Assembly: GCA_031267345.1 (NCBI GenBank)
Contig: JAIRZG010000215.1
Coordinates: 1 to 19,340 of the forward strand
Source of the DNA: Zoogloeaceae bacterium
Lineage (GTDB): Bacteria > Pseudomonadota > Gammaproteobacteria > Burkholderiales > Rhodocyclaceae
Length of the DNA: 19,340 bases
Reading direction: 5' to 3'
Part shown: positions 7,787 to 14,467 of the stretch, piece by piece
Position numbering within the stretch: position 1 is the stretch's first letter
Layout of the letters: each line of letters opens with the position of its first letter
Made by a program: the position numbers and the translations under genes
The notes under the pieces: generated by a model
Databases searched by the model: none
Told to the model about the DNA's origin: nothing
Seen by the model: only the letters and a program-made list of their open reading frames with translations

Positions 7787-7964
7787 AAAAGTCCCTTGTC
7801 GGGCAGGATGGAGAAGCCCTCCTTTTTGCAGGGAAGAGGCGTAGCCGCCGATTTTATCTTCTGCTTTCGGACAACCTCCCTTCCCGCGAGCGGACGTGAC
7901 GAACCCGATCCCTGCTCCAATCACTCATCCCAACAGGATAACAAGTTTTTTTCGTCACGACATC

Positions 7965-7992
7965 TTGACATCCCTCTCTTTCCCTATAGAAT
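7965..7992 (+). promoter_or_regulatory. Sigma-70 promoter of the ftr operon
   Basis: A perfect -35 box TTGACA (7965-7970) is followed by a 16-base spacer and a -10 box TAGAAT (7987-7992). It is the best promoter match between dadA and ftrA and is overlapped at its -10 by the Fur-box match. Transcription would start near 8000, leaving a leader of about 95 bases before the ftrA start. Confidence 0.75.
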
Positions 7993-8005
7993 GAGAATCC
8001 TTATC
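7987..8005 (+). promoter_or_regulatory. Fur box
   Basis: The 19 bases match the classical Fur consensus GATAATGATAATCATTATC at 15 positions, with an intact AAT-C-TTATC right half. It covers the -10 box and the expected start site, so Fe2+-loaded Fur would block RNA polymerase and the operon would open under iron starvation. The operator is seen in the sequence; regulation by Fur is inferred from the match and from the iron-transport genes downstream. Confidence 0.8.
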
Positions 8006-8094
8006 GCTTGATATGGATTCTCTAAAGCCAACGATTATTGTTGTCTTGTGCGTCATCGCTTTCATTTTCCTTTCATCTGTCAAGGAGTCATGCC

Positions 8095-8652
8095 ATGTTG
8101 TCTACCCGCAAAACCGTTACATCCACCCTTGTCGCTGCCGCTTTTGTCGCGGCGGTCGCATTTTCTTCCACCGCCAGCGCGCTCGAATTCCCGATCGGGG
8201 AGCCGCAGCAAAAGGCAGGAATGGAAATCGCCGCTGTTTATCTGCAACCCATCGAAATGGCGCCAGAAGGCGTGATGCGGAAGGCGTCCGAGTCCGACAT
8301 CCACATTGAGGCCGACATTCACGCCTTGGCCGATAACGTCAATGGTTTTGAAGAAGGCGCCTGGGTGCCCTATCTGGACATCAAATATGAAATCAGCAAG
8401 GTCGGCGGCAGTTTCAAGCTGACGGGCGAGTTCATGCCCATGGTCGCCAATGACGGGCCGCACTACGGAGATAACATCAAGCTGGACGGCGCGGGCAAGT
8501 ACAAGGTGAAATACAACATTGCGCCGCCGAACGCGCATTCCCATTTTGGTCGCCACACTGACCGCGAAACCGGTGTGCCGGACTGGTTCAAGCCGTTTGT
8601 CGTGGAGTATGAATTCACTTACGCGGGCATCGGCAAAAAAGGCGGTTACTGA
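8095..8652 (+). CDS. ftrA: Periplasmic iron-binding protein, P19/FtrA family
   Basis: A 185-residue protein with a signal peptide (1-29, cleavage after ASA). The mature part begins LEFPIGEPQQKAGMEIAAVY, typical of P19 (Campylobacter), FetP (E. coli) and FtrA (Bordetella). These are periplasmic copper-containing proteins that deliver iron to an FTR1 permease. Likely metal residues are H70 and E72 (DIHIEAD), M116 and H123 (FMPMVANDGPHYGDN) and H154 in GRHTDRETGV. The spacings of the first four match the P19 copper site as I remember it. AAGGAG lies 7 bases before the ATG. It is the first gene of the Fur-box operon; ftrB begins 12 bases after its stop. Confidence 0.93.
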   Translation: MLSTRKTVTSTLVAAAFVAAVAFSSTASALEFPIGEPQQKAGMEIAAVYLQPIEMAPEGVMRKASESDIHIEADIHALADNVNGFEEGAWVPYLDIKYEISKVGGSFKLTGEFMPMVANDGPHYGDNIKLDGAGKYKVKYNIAPPNAHSHFGRHTDRETGVPDWFKPFVVEYEFTYAGIGKKGGY

Positions 8653-8664
8653 TAGGGCGCAATC

Positions 8665-9027
8665 ATGATGAAAACTCTGCTCGCGTTCCTGTTCTGCGTG
8701 TGTTCCGTCGCGTTTGCCACTGCGCTTGTCCTGTTTCCGGTCGATGCCCGGGCGGCGGACGACATGCCGACGATCAAGCTGCTGATGAAGCAGGGGCGTT
8801 TGTATCCGGCGACGCTGGAAGTGCCCGCAAATACCCGCTTTCGGCTGGAAATCCATAACGAGGGGCCGGGCGCGGCGGAGTTTGAAAGTCTGGAGCTACG
8901 CAAGGAAACCGTACTTGCGCCGGGGGTGACGCGCACTTTGGTGTTTCATCCCCTGAAACCCGGGAGTTATTCGTTTTTCGATGACTTTCACGCTGAAACG
9001 GCTCAAGGCCGCATTGTCGCCAAATAG
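8665..9027 (+). CDS. ftrB: Cupredoxin-like periplasmic protein FtrB
   Basis: The 120-residue protein has a signal peptide (about 1-31, ending DARA) and a short cupredoxin-like beta domain with RLYPATLEVPANTRFRLEIH, EFESLELRKE and PGSYSFFDDFHAETAQGRIV. In Bordetella and Brucella, FtrB is thought to oxidise Fe(II) for the Ftr permease, working with FtrA. A classical type-1 copper set is not seen: the only cysteines are in the signal peptide. His, Asp and Met residues in the loops would have to serve, as is usual for this subfamily. ATG codons at 8665 and 8668 are both possible. It sits between ftrA and ftrC with gaps of 12 and 9 bases. Confidence 0.88.
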   Translation: MMKTLLAFLFCVCSVAFATALVLFPVDARAADDMPTIKLLMKQGRLYPATLEVPANTRFRLEIHNEGPGAAEFESLELRKETVLAPGVTRTLVFHPLKPGSYSFFDDFHAETAQGRIVAK

Positions 9028-9036
9028 GAACGCGCC

Positions 9037-9849
9037 ATGCTCAATGCTTTTTTTGTCGTCTGGCGCGAAAGCCTGGAAGCCCTGCTGATTATCGGCATTC
9101 TCTACGCCTGGCTGAAAGCGGATGGTGATCGGCGCGGGTTGCGTTCCCTGTTCGTCGGCGTGGCGGCGGGCGTCGTGCTGGCGCTGTTGCTGGGTTGGGG
9201 CATCATGAACGCGCAGGACGAGCTGACTGGCAATGCGCTGGAAATTTTCCAGATTGTCGCCATGACGCTCGCCGCCGCGCTGATTGTGCAAATGGTGTTC
9301 TGGATGAAAAAGCATGGTCGCAAGCTGAAGGCGAATCTGGAAACGCAATTGGCCGAGGCGCGAACGCAGCAGGGGCAATGGGGCGTCATCATCGTCGCTG
9401 CGCTGGCGGTCGCCCGCGAGGGTGCGGAAACCGTGATTTTCCTCTATGGGCTGGCGCTGGGCGGCGAGGTTTCCGCGCTTGTCTCCGGCGCGATTGGCGG
9501 TTTCGCCGTTGCCATTCTTACCGCCTGGGCGGCGGCGAAAAGCCTGGCCTGGCTGCCCATCGGGCGCTTGTTGCGCCTGTCTTCGTTCCTGCTGCTGGTG
9601 CTGGCTTCCTCCATGCTGGTTGCCGCGAGCGACCGCATGATCGGCATGGATTGGCTGCCGACGCTGATTGATCCGGTTTGGGACGTTTCCGCCCTGCTGG
9701 ACGAGAACTCCGTTTTCGGTCGCCTGTGCGCCGATTTCGCTGGCTATCGGTCACGGCCTGCGCTTTCCACCCTGCTGATATGGCTTGCCTACTGGGTGTT
9801 GGTGCTGTTGCCCTTCGTCGTTTTCGGACGGCGAAAACGGGAGGGATAA
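9037..9849 (+). CDS. ftrC: FTR1-family iron permease FtrC
   Basis: This inner-membrane iron permease of 270 residues has about seven hydrophobic segments. Both FTR1 iron-binding motifs are present: RESLE (10-14) in the first helix and REGAE (127-131) in the fourth. A charged loop with MKKHGRKLKANLE lies between them. The C-terminus is a hydrophobic helix followed by GRRKREG, a usual end. FTR1 proteins import Fe(III), here probably after oxidation by FtrA/FtrB. The 'taggaac' next to the ftrB stop can serve as ribosome-binding site for the ATG at 9037. Confidence 0.95.
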   Translation: MLNAFFVVWRESLEALLIIGILYAWLKADGDRRGLRSLFVGVAAGVVLALLLGWGIMNAQDELTGNALEIFQIVAMTLAAALIVQMVFWMKKHGRKLKANLETQLAEARTQQGQWGVIIVAALAVAREGAETVIFLYGLALGGEVSALVSGAIGGFAVAILTAWAAAKSLAWLPIGRLLRLSSFLLLVLASSMLVAASDRMIGMDWLPTLIDPVWDVSALLDENSVFGRLCADFAGYRSRPALSTLLIWLAYWVLVLLPFVVFGRRKREG

Positions 9850-9851
9850 AC

Positions 9852-11276
9852 ACGGAATTCCCGCTCCGGTCTTCCCCGCCAGCCTCAACCGCACCCTGCC
9901 CTGCCGTTCCATCCCGACGCGACAGGCTGGAAAGGTTGGGGCTTTGGCTGCGTCATCATCGCCGACACATTGCCCTTTTGCAATGGAGCGTCGTCCTGTT
10001 CTACAGCACACTCGTCATTCTGCCCGCCTTTTTGCCTCTGCCGCCCAGCGACGCGCACCTCTGGGACAATCTGCGCCTGTTCGCCCAATTCGTGTTTTGG
10101 GGATTGTGGTGGCCGGGCGTGATGCTGACGACCATCAGCCTGGGGCGGGTCTGGTGCGGTCTCTTTTGTCCGGAAGGTTTTTTATCCGAATTGGCGAGCC
10201 GCCACGGACGCGGCAAAACCGCGCCGGGTTGGCTCAAATGGCCCTACTGGCCGTTCCTTGCCTTTGTCACCACCACGGTCTACGGGCAACTCATCAGCGT
10301 CTACCAGTATGCGGAAGCCGCCCTGCTGATACTTGGCGGTTCCTCCCTTGTCGCCGTGCTGGTCGGTCTGGCCTATGGACACGACAAGCGCGTCTGGTGT
10401 CGCTACCTGTGTCCGGCTTCCGGCGTTTTCGCCGTCCTCGCCAAAATCGCGCCCCTGCACTATCGGGTTGACCGGACGGCATGGGACAAAACGGAAGCCT
10501 CGGCGGAACAGCCCTTCAACTGCCCGCCTTTGGTTGACGTGCGCCGCATGTCCAGCGCCTCTGACTGCCACGCCTGCGCCCGCTGCGCCGGACAGCGTGA
10601 CGCCGTGCGACTGGCGGGGCGCTCGCCCTTTGCGGAAATCCTGCGCCTTGACATTCCGGCGCGCGCCACCGACGCCTTCACCCTGATTTTCGGTGTGCTC
10701 GGCATCGCCACCGCCGCTTTTCAATGGACGGTCAGCCCGTGGTTTCTGCGCCTGAAAATGACGCTGGCGACCTGGCTGGTCGAACACGAACACTACGCCC
10801 TGCTGGATGCCGACGCGCCCTGGTGGGTGCTCACCCACTACCCGGAAGTGAACGACGCCTTCAACTGGCTGGATGGCTTGCTGGTGCTGGCCTACCTGCT
10901 GGGCGGCGGCGTGTTGCTGGGTCTGCTGCTCATCGTCGGTCCCCTCCTCGCCGCCCGCCTGCTTGGTCGTCCCGCGCTGAACTGGCGGCGTTTTGCCTTG
11001 ACCCTGACGCCGATGGGCGCGGTCAGCGTCGTGCTCGGTCTCACCATGACTACGGCGACCCAGTTGCGCAGCGAACATCTACTGCTGCCCTGGCTGCCGC
11101 ATCTGCGCCTCGCCTTGCTTGGCGCAGGCGGTGGTCTGTCGCTCTGGCTGACGTTTGCCCTGATTCGGCAGACGGCGAATACGCCCCTGCTGCGGCGCGT
11201 CGGCGCGTGGCTCGCCATGACCTGGTCGGTGGCGCTGATGACAGGATCGTGGGGTCTGGCGTTTTTTGTGTGGTGA
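9852..11276 (+). CDS. ftrD: Membrane polyferredoxin FtrD, probable ACG start
   Basis: FtrD-type proteins are polytopic membrane iron-sulfur proteins that probably recycle electrons for the Ftr importer. Counting from 9852, the 474-residue protein has a helix at 40-63, then GRVWCGLFCPEG (C102, C106) and VWCRYLCPASG (C183, C187), both NapH/NosR-like CxxxCP motifs. CHACARC (C239, C242, C245) and several further helices follow. Family similarity begins near RRDRLERLG (22-30). No ATG occurs between the ftrC stop and that point. GGAGG at 9840-9844 is 7 bases before an ACG at 9852, just after the ftrC stop, so initiation at ACG is proposed. Alternatives are ATG 9780 inside ftrC, which has no Shine-Dalgarno, or TTG 9936. 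Confidence 0.85.
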   Translation, partial: TEFPLRSSPPASTAPCPAVPSRRDRLERLGLWLRHHRRHIALLQWSVVLFYSTLVILPAFLPLPPSDAHLWDNLRLFAQFVFWGLWWPGVMLTTISLGRVWCGLFCPEGFLSELASRHGRGKTAPGWLKWPYWPFLAFVTTTVYGQLISVYQYAEAALLILGGSSLVAVLVGLAYGHDKRVWCRYLCPASGVFAVLAKIAPLHYRVDRTAWDKTEASAEQPFNCPPLVDVRRMSSASDCHACARCAGQRDAVRLAGRSPFAEILRLDIPARATDAFTLIFGVLGIATAAFQWTVSPWFLRLKMTLATWLVEHEHYALLDADAPWWVLTHYPEVNDAFNWLDGLLVLAYLLGGGVLLGLLLIVGPLLAARLLGRPALNWRRFALTLTPMGAVSVVLGLTMTTATQLRSEHLLLPWLPHLRLALLGAGGGLSLWLTFALIRQTANTPLLRRVGAWLAMTWSVALMTGSWGLAFFVW

Positions 11277-11769
11277 GGCGGAGTAAATTTGTGGTCTGAA
11301 CAAGCCTGAAACCCCCTCGCTTCATCTTCGATATTCTTTTCAAAAAGAGGGAGAATAGGGTGGACAGACACTTCAGTTGCTGTAAAACAGGGTAAATCAA
11401 GAACTCGTGACAAATCAGGAAAATGATGCTTGTGTGAGCGAGATTTTCCACATAGTATGTTTCATACAGCGCAGTTGGCTGTATGAAACAGGAACCACAA
11501 CATTTCTTTTTGTTGGTTTGAGTGGATGGGGTACTTTCTACATCCGGCATAAGCTCACGGGCGGAGCCTATCCGGCCACGGGGAATGGCATTCAAGACAC
11601 CGTAACGGTTACTTTCCAGTAAAATCTTCCGAGTGATGTCGTTCGGATTTAGCTCTGCCATATCTTCGGGTTTGTCAGAGCCAGGATTTTTACAGTGCGC
11701 CTCAAGTTTTGTTACCGGCGTCGTTACAAACTTATCCCCTCATCCATCGCCCAACTTGGAGACATTGCC
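11277..11769. other. Gene-poor, AT-richer spacer
   Basis: These 493 bases are visibly less GC-rich than the flanking genes and hold no convincing gene. A + frame (GTG 11407 to 11622, 71 residues) ends TGGAYPATGNGIQDTVTVTFQ and looks protein-like near its end, but it has no clear start signal and matches nothing I know. On the - strand a frame beginning MAELNPNDITRKILLES (ATG at 11661) runs on into ftrD antisense. A perfect hairpin is annotated separately. CCCTC (about 11314) and GAGGG (about 11348) could pair across a long loop, but this is no clear terminator for the ftr operon. Degraded insertion material is possible. Confidence 0.5.
11459..11489. repeat. Perfect 12-bp inverted repeat (hairpin)
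   Basis: GTTTCATACAGC (11459-11470) and GCTGTATGAAAC (11478-11489) are exact reverse complements around a 7-base loop. No T run follows directly on either strand, so a simple rho-independent terminator is unlikely. It lies in the gene-poor spacer between ftrD and the small ORF at 11770. Confidence 0.85.
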
Positions 11770-12003
11770 ATGAACATCACTCCAATTACCAACTATGTGG
11801 CGCAGATGAATGTCCAGAGCAGAGTGTCCACATCGGGTTTGGCAACACCTGTCAACATGGCGGCAACTGTCGCGTCTTCGTCCACGGTTGTCACGCTTGG
11901 CAGCGGTTATGACGTTATGTTGTCGCGCCTGTTCCACGTTAATGGTCGGGCGGATGAGCCGCCAGTGGAATATAACCGTGACCTGTCTTCCGGTAGTGTT
12001 TAG
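11770..12003 (+). CDS. Small unrecognised protein
   Basis: A 77-residue open frame beginning MNITPITNYVAQMNVQ and containing VAATVASSSTVVTLG-like Ser/Thr/Val-rich sequence (seen as MAATVASSSTVVTLGSGYD). Its second half is polar and ends EYNRDLSSGSV. GGAG at 11758-11761 lies 8 bases before the ATG, a good ribosome-binding site. No signal peptide, membrane helix, Cys pair or known motif is seen. Part of the gene (11798-11876) has a diverged second copy at 12047-12124, which is broken in this frame. It may be a real small gene or a relic; I assign no function. Confidence 0.45.
   Translation: MNITPITNYVAQMNVQSRVSTSGLATPVNMAATVASSSTVVTLGSGYDVMLSRLFHVNGRADEPPVEYNRDLSSGSV
11798..11876 (+). repeat. 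Diverged direct repeat, copy 1
   Basis: By eye, these 79 bases match 12047-12124 at about 81 % (14 mismatches and one 1-base gap). The longest shared block is GGCAACACCTGT. Copy 1 lies inside the small ORF at 11770-12003. Confidence 0.8.
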
Positions 12004-12046
12004 GTCACGTCCGCGAGGGCAAACCGTGATGATCGCAGGGACATTA

Positions 12047-12124
12047 TGGCGCAGAGGAATGCCCGGGCAGAGCGTCCGCGTCGGGTTCGGCAACACCTGT
12101 GAAAATGGCGGGAATTGCCGTATC
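12047..12124 (+). repeat. Diverged direct repeat, copy 2
   Basis: This is the second copy of the module at 11798-11876, about 250 bases downstream. A one-base deletion in the CCCGGG-CAG stretch (about 12063-12068) shifts the frame relative to copy 1. It therefore cannot encode the same product. Confidence 0.8.
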
Positions 12125-12243
12125 CCCGCCAGAACGCCACGGACGGCAACAACTGGAATTTCCACCCGATCAGGCGCCGTTTCGTCTGCCGTGGGTCGAT
12201 CATGGACACAAATAACCTGCCGCTACACAATGGCCGCAAGGGC

Positions 12244-12273
12244 TTGATCTGTAAACTTTTTTTCTGTTATCAT
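12244..12273 (+). promoter_or_regulatory. Probable rpsA promoter
   Basis: TTGATC (12244-12249), an 18-base T-rich spacer and TATCAT (12268-12273) form the best sigma-70 match upstream of rpsA. The start site would lie near 12280, giving a leader of about 120 bases. Confidence 0.55.
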
Positions 12274-12401
12274 CCGCGTCTTTCCGGATTTTCCGGGAGC
12301 AGGGTGCTGGCGGGTCTCCGGAACCGGAAACGGGTTTGGGGCGCGCGGCGTTCGATCAACCTAACCGCTGCGTGGCAGCAAGAAGCGATTTAATAACCCT
12401 C

Positions 12402-14084
12402 ATGGAATCTTTTGCCCAACTTTTTGAAGAAAGCCTGGCTCGCCAGGAAATGCGTCAAGGCGAAGTCATCACTGCGGAAGTGGTGCGCGTCGATCAGAAT
12501 TTTGTCGTGGTCAACGCCGGCCTGAAATCTGAGTCCTACATTCCCGTTGAAGAATTTTTGAGCGATCAGGGTGAGCTGGAAGCCCATCCCGGCGACTTCG
12601 TGCAGGTCGCCATCGAAATGCTCGAAGACGGCTATGGCGAAACCCGCCTCTCCCGTGACCGCGCCAAGCGCATCGCCTCGTGGAACTTCCTCGAACATGC
12701 CCTGAACGACGGCTCTCTGGTTTCCGGCGCCATCACCGGCAAGGTCAAGGGCGGCCTGACCGTCATGACCAATGGCGTGCGCGCCTTTCTGCCCGGTTCG
12801 CTGGTGGATATGCGTCCGGTCAAGGATACCTCGCCTTATGAAGGCAAAACCCTGGAATTCAAGGTCATCAAGCTTGACCGCAAGCGCAATAACGTGGTGG
12901 TTTCCCGTCGCGCCGTGCTGGAAGCCAGTGTGGGCGAAGAACGCGGCAAGCTGCTGGAAAACCTGAAAGAAGGCACGGTTGTCAAGGGTATCGTCAAGAA
13001 CATTACCGATTACGGCGCGTTTGTCGATTTGGGTGGCATTGATGGCCTGTTGCACATTACCGACCTGGCCTGGCGGCGTGTGCGCCATCCGAGCGAAGTG
13101 CTTTCCGTGGGGGATGAACTCGAAGCCAAGGTGTTGAAGTTTGACGCCGACAAGAATCGCGTTTCCCTGGGCCTGAAGCAACTGGGCGAAGATCCCTGGG
13201 TGGGCATTGCCCGCCGTTATCCGGCGACTACCCGCATGTTCGGCAAAGTCACCAATCTCACCGATTACGGCGCGTTCGTGGAAATCGAGCAGGGTATCGA
13301 AGGTCTGGTGCACGTTTCCGAAATGGACTGGACGAACAAGAATGTGCATCCTTCCAAGGTGGTGCAACTGGGCGACGAAGTGGAAGTCATGATTCTGGAA
13401 ATCGACGAGGAACGGCGTCGCATCTCTCTGGGCATGAAGCAGTGTCAGGCCAATCCGTGGGAAGAATTCAACCAGAACTTCAAGAAGGGCGACAAGGTTT
13501 CCGGCGCGATCAAGTCGATTACCGATTTCGGCATCTTCATTGGCCTGTCTGGCGGCATCGACGGTCTGGTGCACCTTTCCGACCTTTCCTGGAACGCGGC
13601 GGGCGAAGAAGCCATCCGCAACTTCAAGAAGGGGGACGAGGTGGAAGCCGTGGTGCTGGCCATCGACGTGGACAAGGAACGCATTTCCCTGGGCGTCAAG
13701 CAACTGGAAGGCGATCCGTACACCAACTACATCGCCACGCACGAAAAGAATTCCGTGATCAATGGCACGGTCCGGTCAGTGGACGCCAAGGGCGCGGTGA
13801 TTGCGCTGGATGGCGAGGTGGAAGGTTATCTGCGCGCTTCCGATTATTCGCGCGAGCGGGTGGAAGACCTTTCGCATGTGCTGAAAATCGGCGACGCGGT
13901 GGAAGCGATGATCATCAACGTGGATCGCAAGACCCGTTCGATCAATCTTTCCGTCAAGGCCAAGGATCAGGCGGAACAGGCGGAAGCCATGCAGAAAATC
14001 AGCGCGGAATCGTCCGGTTCCGCCGGAACGACCAATCTGGGCGCTTTGCTGAAAGCCAAGCTGGACCAGAACCAGCAGGCTTGA
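12402..14084 (+). CDS. rpsA: 30S ribosomal protein S1
   Basis: S1 binds mRNA on the 30S subunit and is needed to start translation of structured or weakly initiated messages. The 560-residue protein starts MESFAQLFEESLARQEMRQG and carries six consecutive S1 (OB-fold) domains. The last four are the most regular, with repeated ITDYGAFVDL / LTDYGAFVEI / ITDFGIFIGL, HITDLAW / HVSEMDW / HLSDLSW and RVSLGLKQL-type signatures. The frame is open upstream to 12336, but the family N-terminus fixes ATG 12402. No good Shine-Dalgarno precedes it ('aataaccctc'), as in E. coli rpsA, where the leader structure mediates autogenous control. ihfB begins 12 bases after the stop. Confidence 0.98.
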   Translation: MESFAQLFEESLARQEMRQGEVITAEVVRVDQNFVVVNAGLKSESYIPVEEFLSDQGELEAHPGDFVQVAIEMLEDGYGETRLSRDRAKRIASWNFLEHALNDGSLVSGAITGKVKGGLTVMTNGVRAFLPGSLVDMRPVKDTSPYEGKTLEFKVIKLDRKRNNVVVSRRAVLEASVGEERGKLLENLKEGTVVKGIVKNITDYGAFVDLGGIDGLLHITDLAWRRVRHPSEVLSVGDELEAKVLKFDADKNRVSLGLKQLGEDPWVGIARRYPATTRMFGKVTNLTDYGAFVEIEQGIEGLVHVSEMDWTNKNVHPSKVVQLGDEVEVMILEIDEERRRISLGMKQCQANPWEEFNQNFKKGDKVSGAIKSITDFGIFIGLSGGIDGLVHLSDLSWNAAGEEAIRNFKKGDEVEAVVLAIDVDKERISLGVKQLEGDPYTNYIATHEKNSVINGTVRSVDAKGAVIALDGEVEGYLRASDYSRERVEDLSHVLKIGDAVEAMIINVDRKTRSINLSVKAKDQAEQAEAMQKISAESSGSAGTTNLGALLKAKLDQNQQA

Positions 14085-14096
14085 TGGCGACCCGTC

Positions 14097-14384
14097 ATGA
14101 CCAAATCTGAACTGATCGAGCGGCTGGCGGGGCGTTTTCCCCAGTTGGCGGCAAAAGACACGGATGATGTGGTCAAGATGATGCTGGATGTCATGTCGAA
14201 GGCGTTGATTGCCGGAACGCGCATTGAAATTCGCGGTTTCGGCAGTTTTTCCCTGAATCATCGTCCGTCGCGTCTGGGGCGCAACCCCAAGTCGGGCGAA
14301 CAGGTGGAAGTGCCGGAAAAATGGGTGCCGCATTTCAAGGCGGGCAAGGAATTGCGGGAACGTGTGGATAATAAACGCCGCTGA
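14097..14384 (+). CDS. ihfB: Integration host factor subunit beta
   Basis: IHF-beta pairs with IHF-alpha to bind and sharply bend DNA in replication, recombination and sigma-54 transcription. The 95-residue protein begins MTKSELIERLAGRFPQLAAKD. It has IEIRGFGSFSLNHRPSRLGRNPKSG (49-73), with the Pro of RNPKSG that intercalates between base pairs at the kink, then the VPHFKAGKELRERV end typical of the beta subunit. It follows rpsA, as in E. coli and most betaproteobacteria. A terminator lies 33 bases after the stop. Confidence 0.97.
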   Translation: MTKSELIERLAGRFPQLAAKDTDDVVKMMLDVMSKALIAGTRIEIRGFGSFSLNHRPSRLGRNPKSGEQVEVPEKWVPHFKAGKELRERVDNKRR

Positions 14385-14416
14385 ACCCGCAAACCCGCGC
14401 TTGTGGTAGATTCAAG

Positions 14417-14450
14417 GGCGGCGATTCGTGAGTTGCCGCCTTTTTCTTTT
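14417..14450 (+). terminator. Rho-independent terminator after ihfB
   Basis: GGCGGC (14417-14422) pairs with GCCGCC (14435-14440) across a 12-base loop and is followed directly by TTTTTCTTTT. It lies between ihfB and lapA, so lapAB is expressed by read-through or from its own promoter. Confidence 0.85.
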
Positions 14451-14467
14451 TGCGAGCGTGGTGCGTT

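Larger units (their letters stand above)
7787..8094. other. Intergenic region with the ftr promoter
   Basis: This region separates dadA from ftrA. Its first half (to about 7950) holds short open frames on both strands that resemble nothing recognised. A weak hairpin, AGGA with TCCT around 7805-7824 followed by TTTTT, might end dadA transcription but is not convincing. The second half contains the promoter and Fur box annotated separately, a roughly 80-base leader, and the AAGGAG Shine-Dalgarno sequence (8082-8087) of ftrA. No RNA gene was recognised. Confidence 0.6.
12004..12401. other. Spacer with repeat copy, rpsA promoter and leader
   Basis: The left part holds the second copy of the direct repeat and no intact gene; a 12115-12250 frame (NATDGNNWNFHPIRRR) has no convincing start and no known relative. 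The right part holds the probable rpsA promoter (12244-12273) and a leader of about 120 bases. In the leader TTTCCGG (12281-12287) can pair with CCGGAAA (12324-12330), and smaller stems are possible. Confidence 0.55.

Noticed and set aside
5771..7924. 717-residue open frame on the - strand across spoT and dadA
   Set aside because: The + strand genes are unmistakable; the antisense frame is a by-product of GC-rich codon use and matches no family.
11407..11622. 71-residue + strand frame ending GIQDTVTVTFQ
   Set aside because: It has a GTG start with no clear ribosome-binding site, no known relative, and contains the hairpin; kept only as a note in the spacer entry.
11050..11661. 203-residue - strand frame starting MAELNPNDITRK
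   Set aside because: Its second half is antisense to ftrD and the start has only a weak ribosome-binding site; the first 50 residues could be a relic, but nothing supports a gene.
11838..11868. EGF-like Cys motif (TCQHGGNC) as a eukaryotic-type domain
   Set aside because: The frame is short and closed by a stop at 11912, with too few cysteines for an EGF domain.
12390..13742. 450-residue - strand frame across rpsA
   Set aside because: It is a codon-bias shadow; the + strand encodes ribosomal protein S1.
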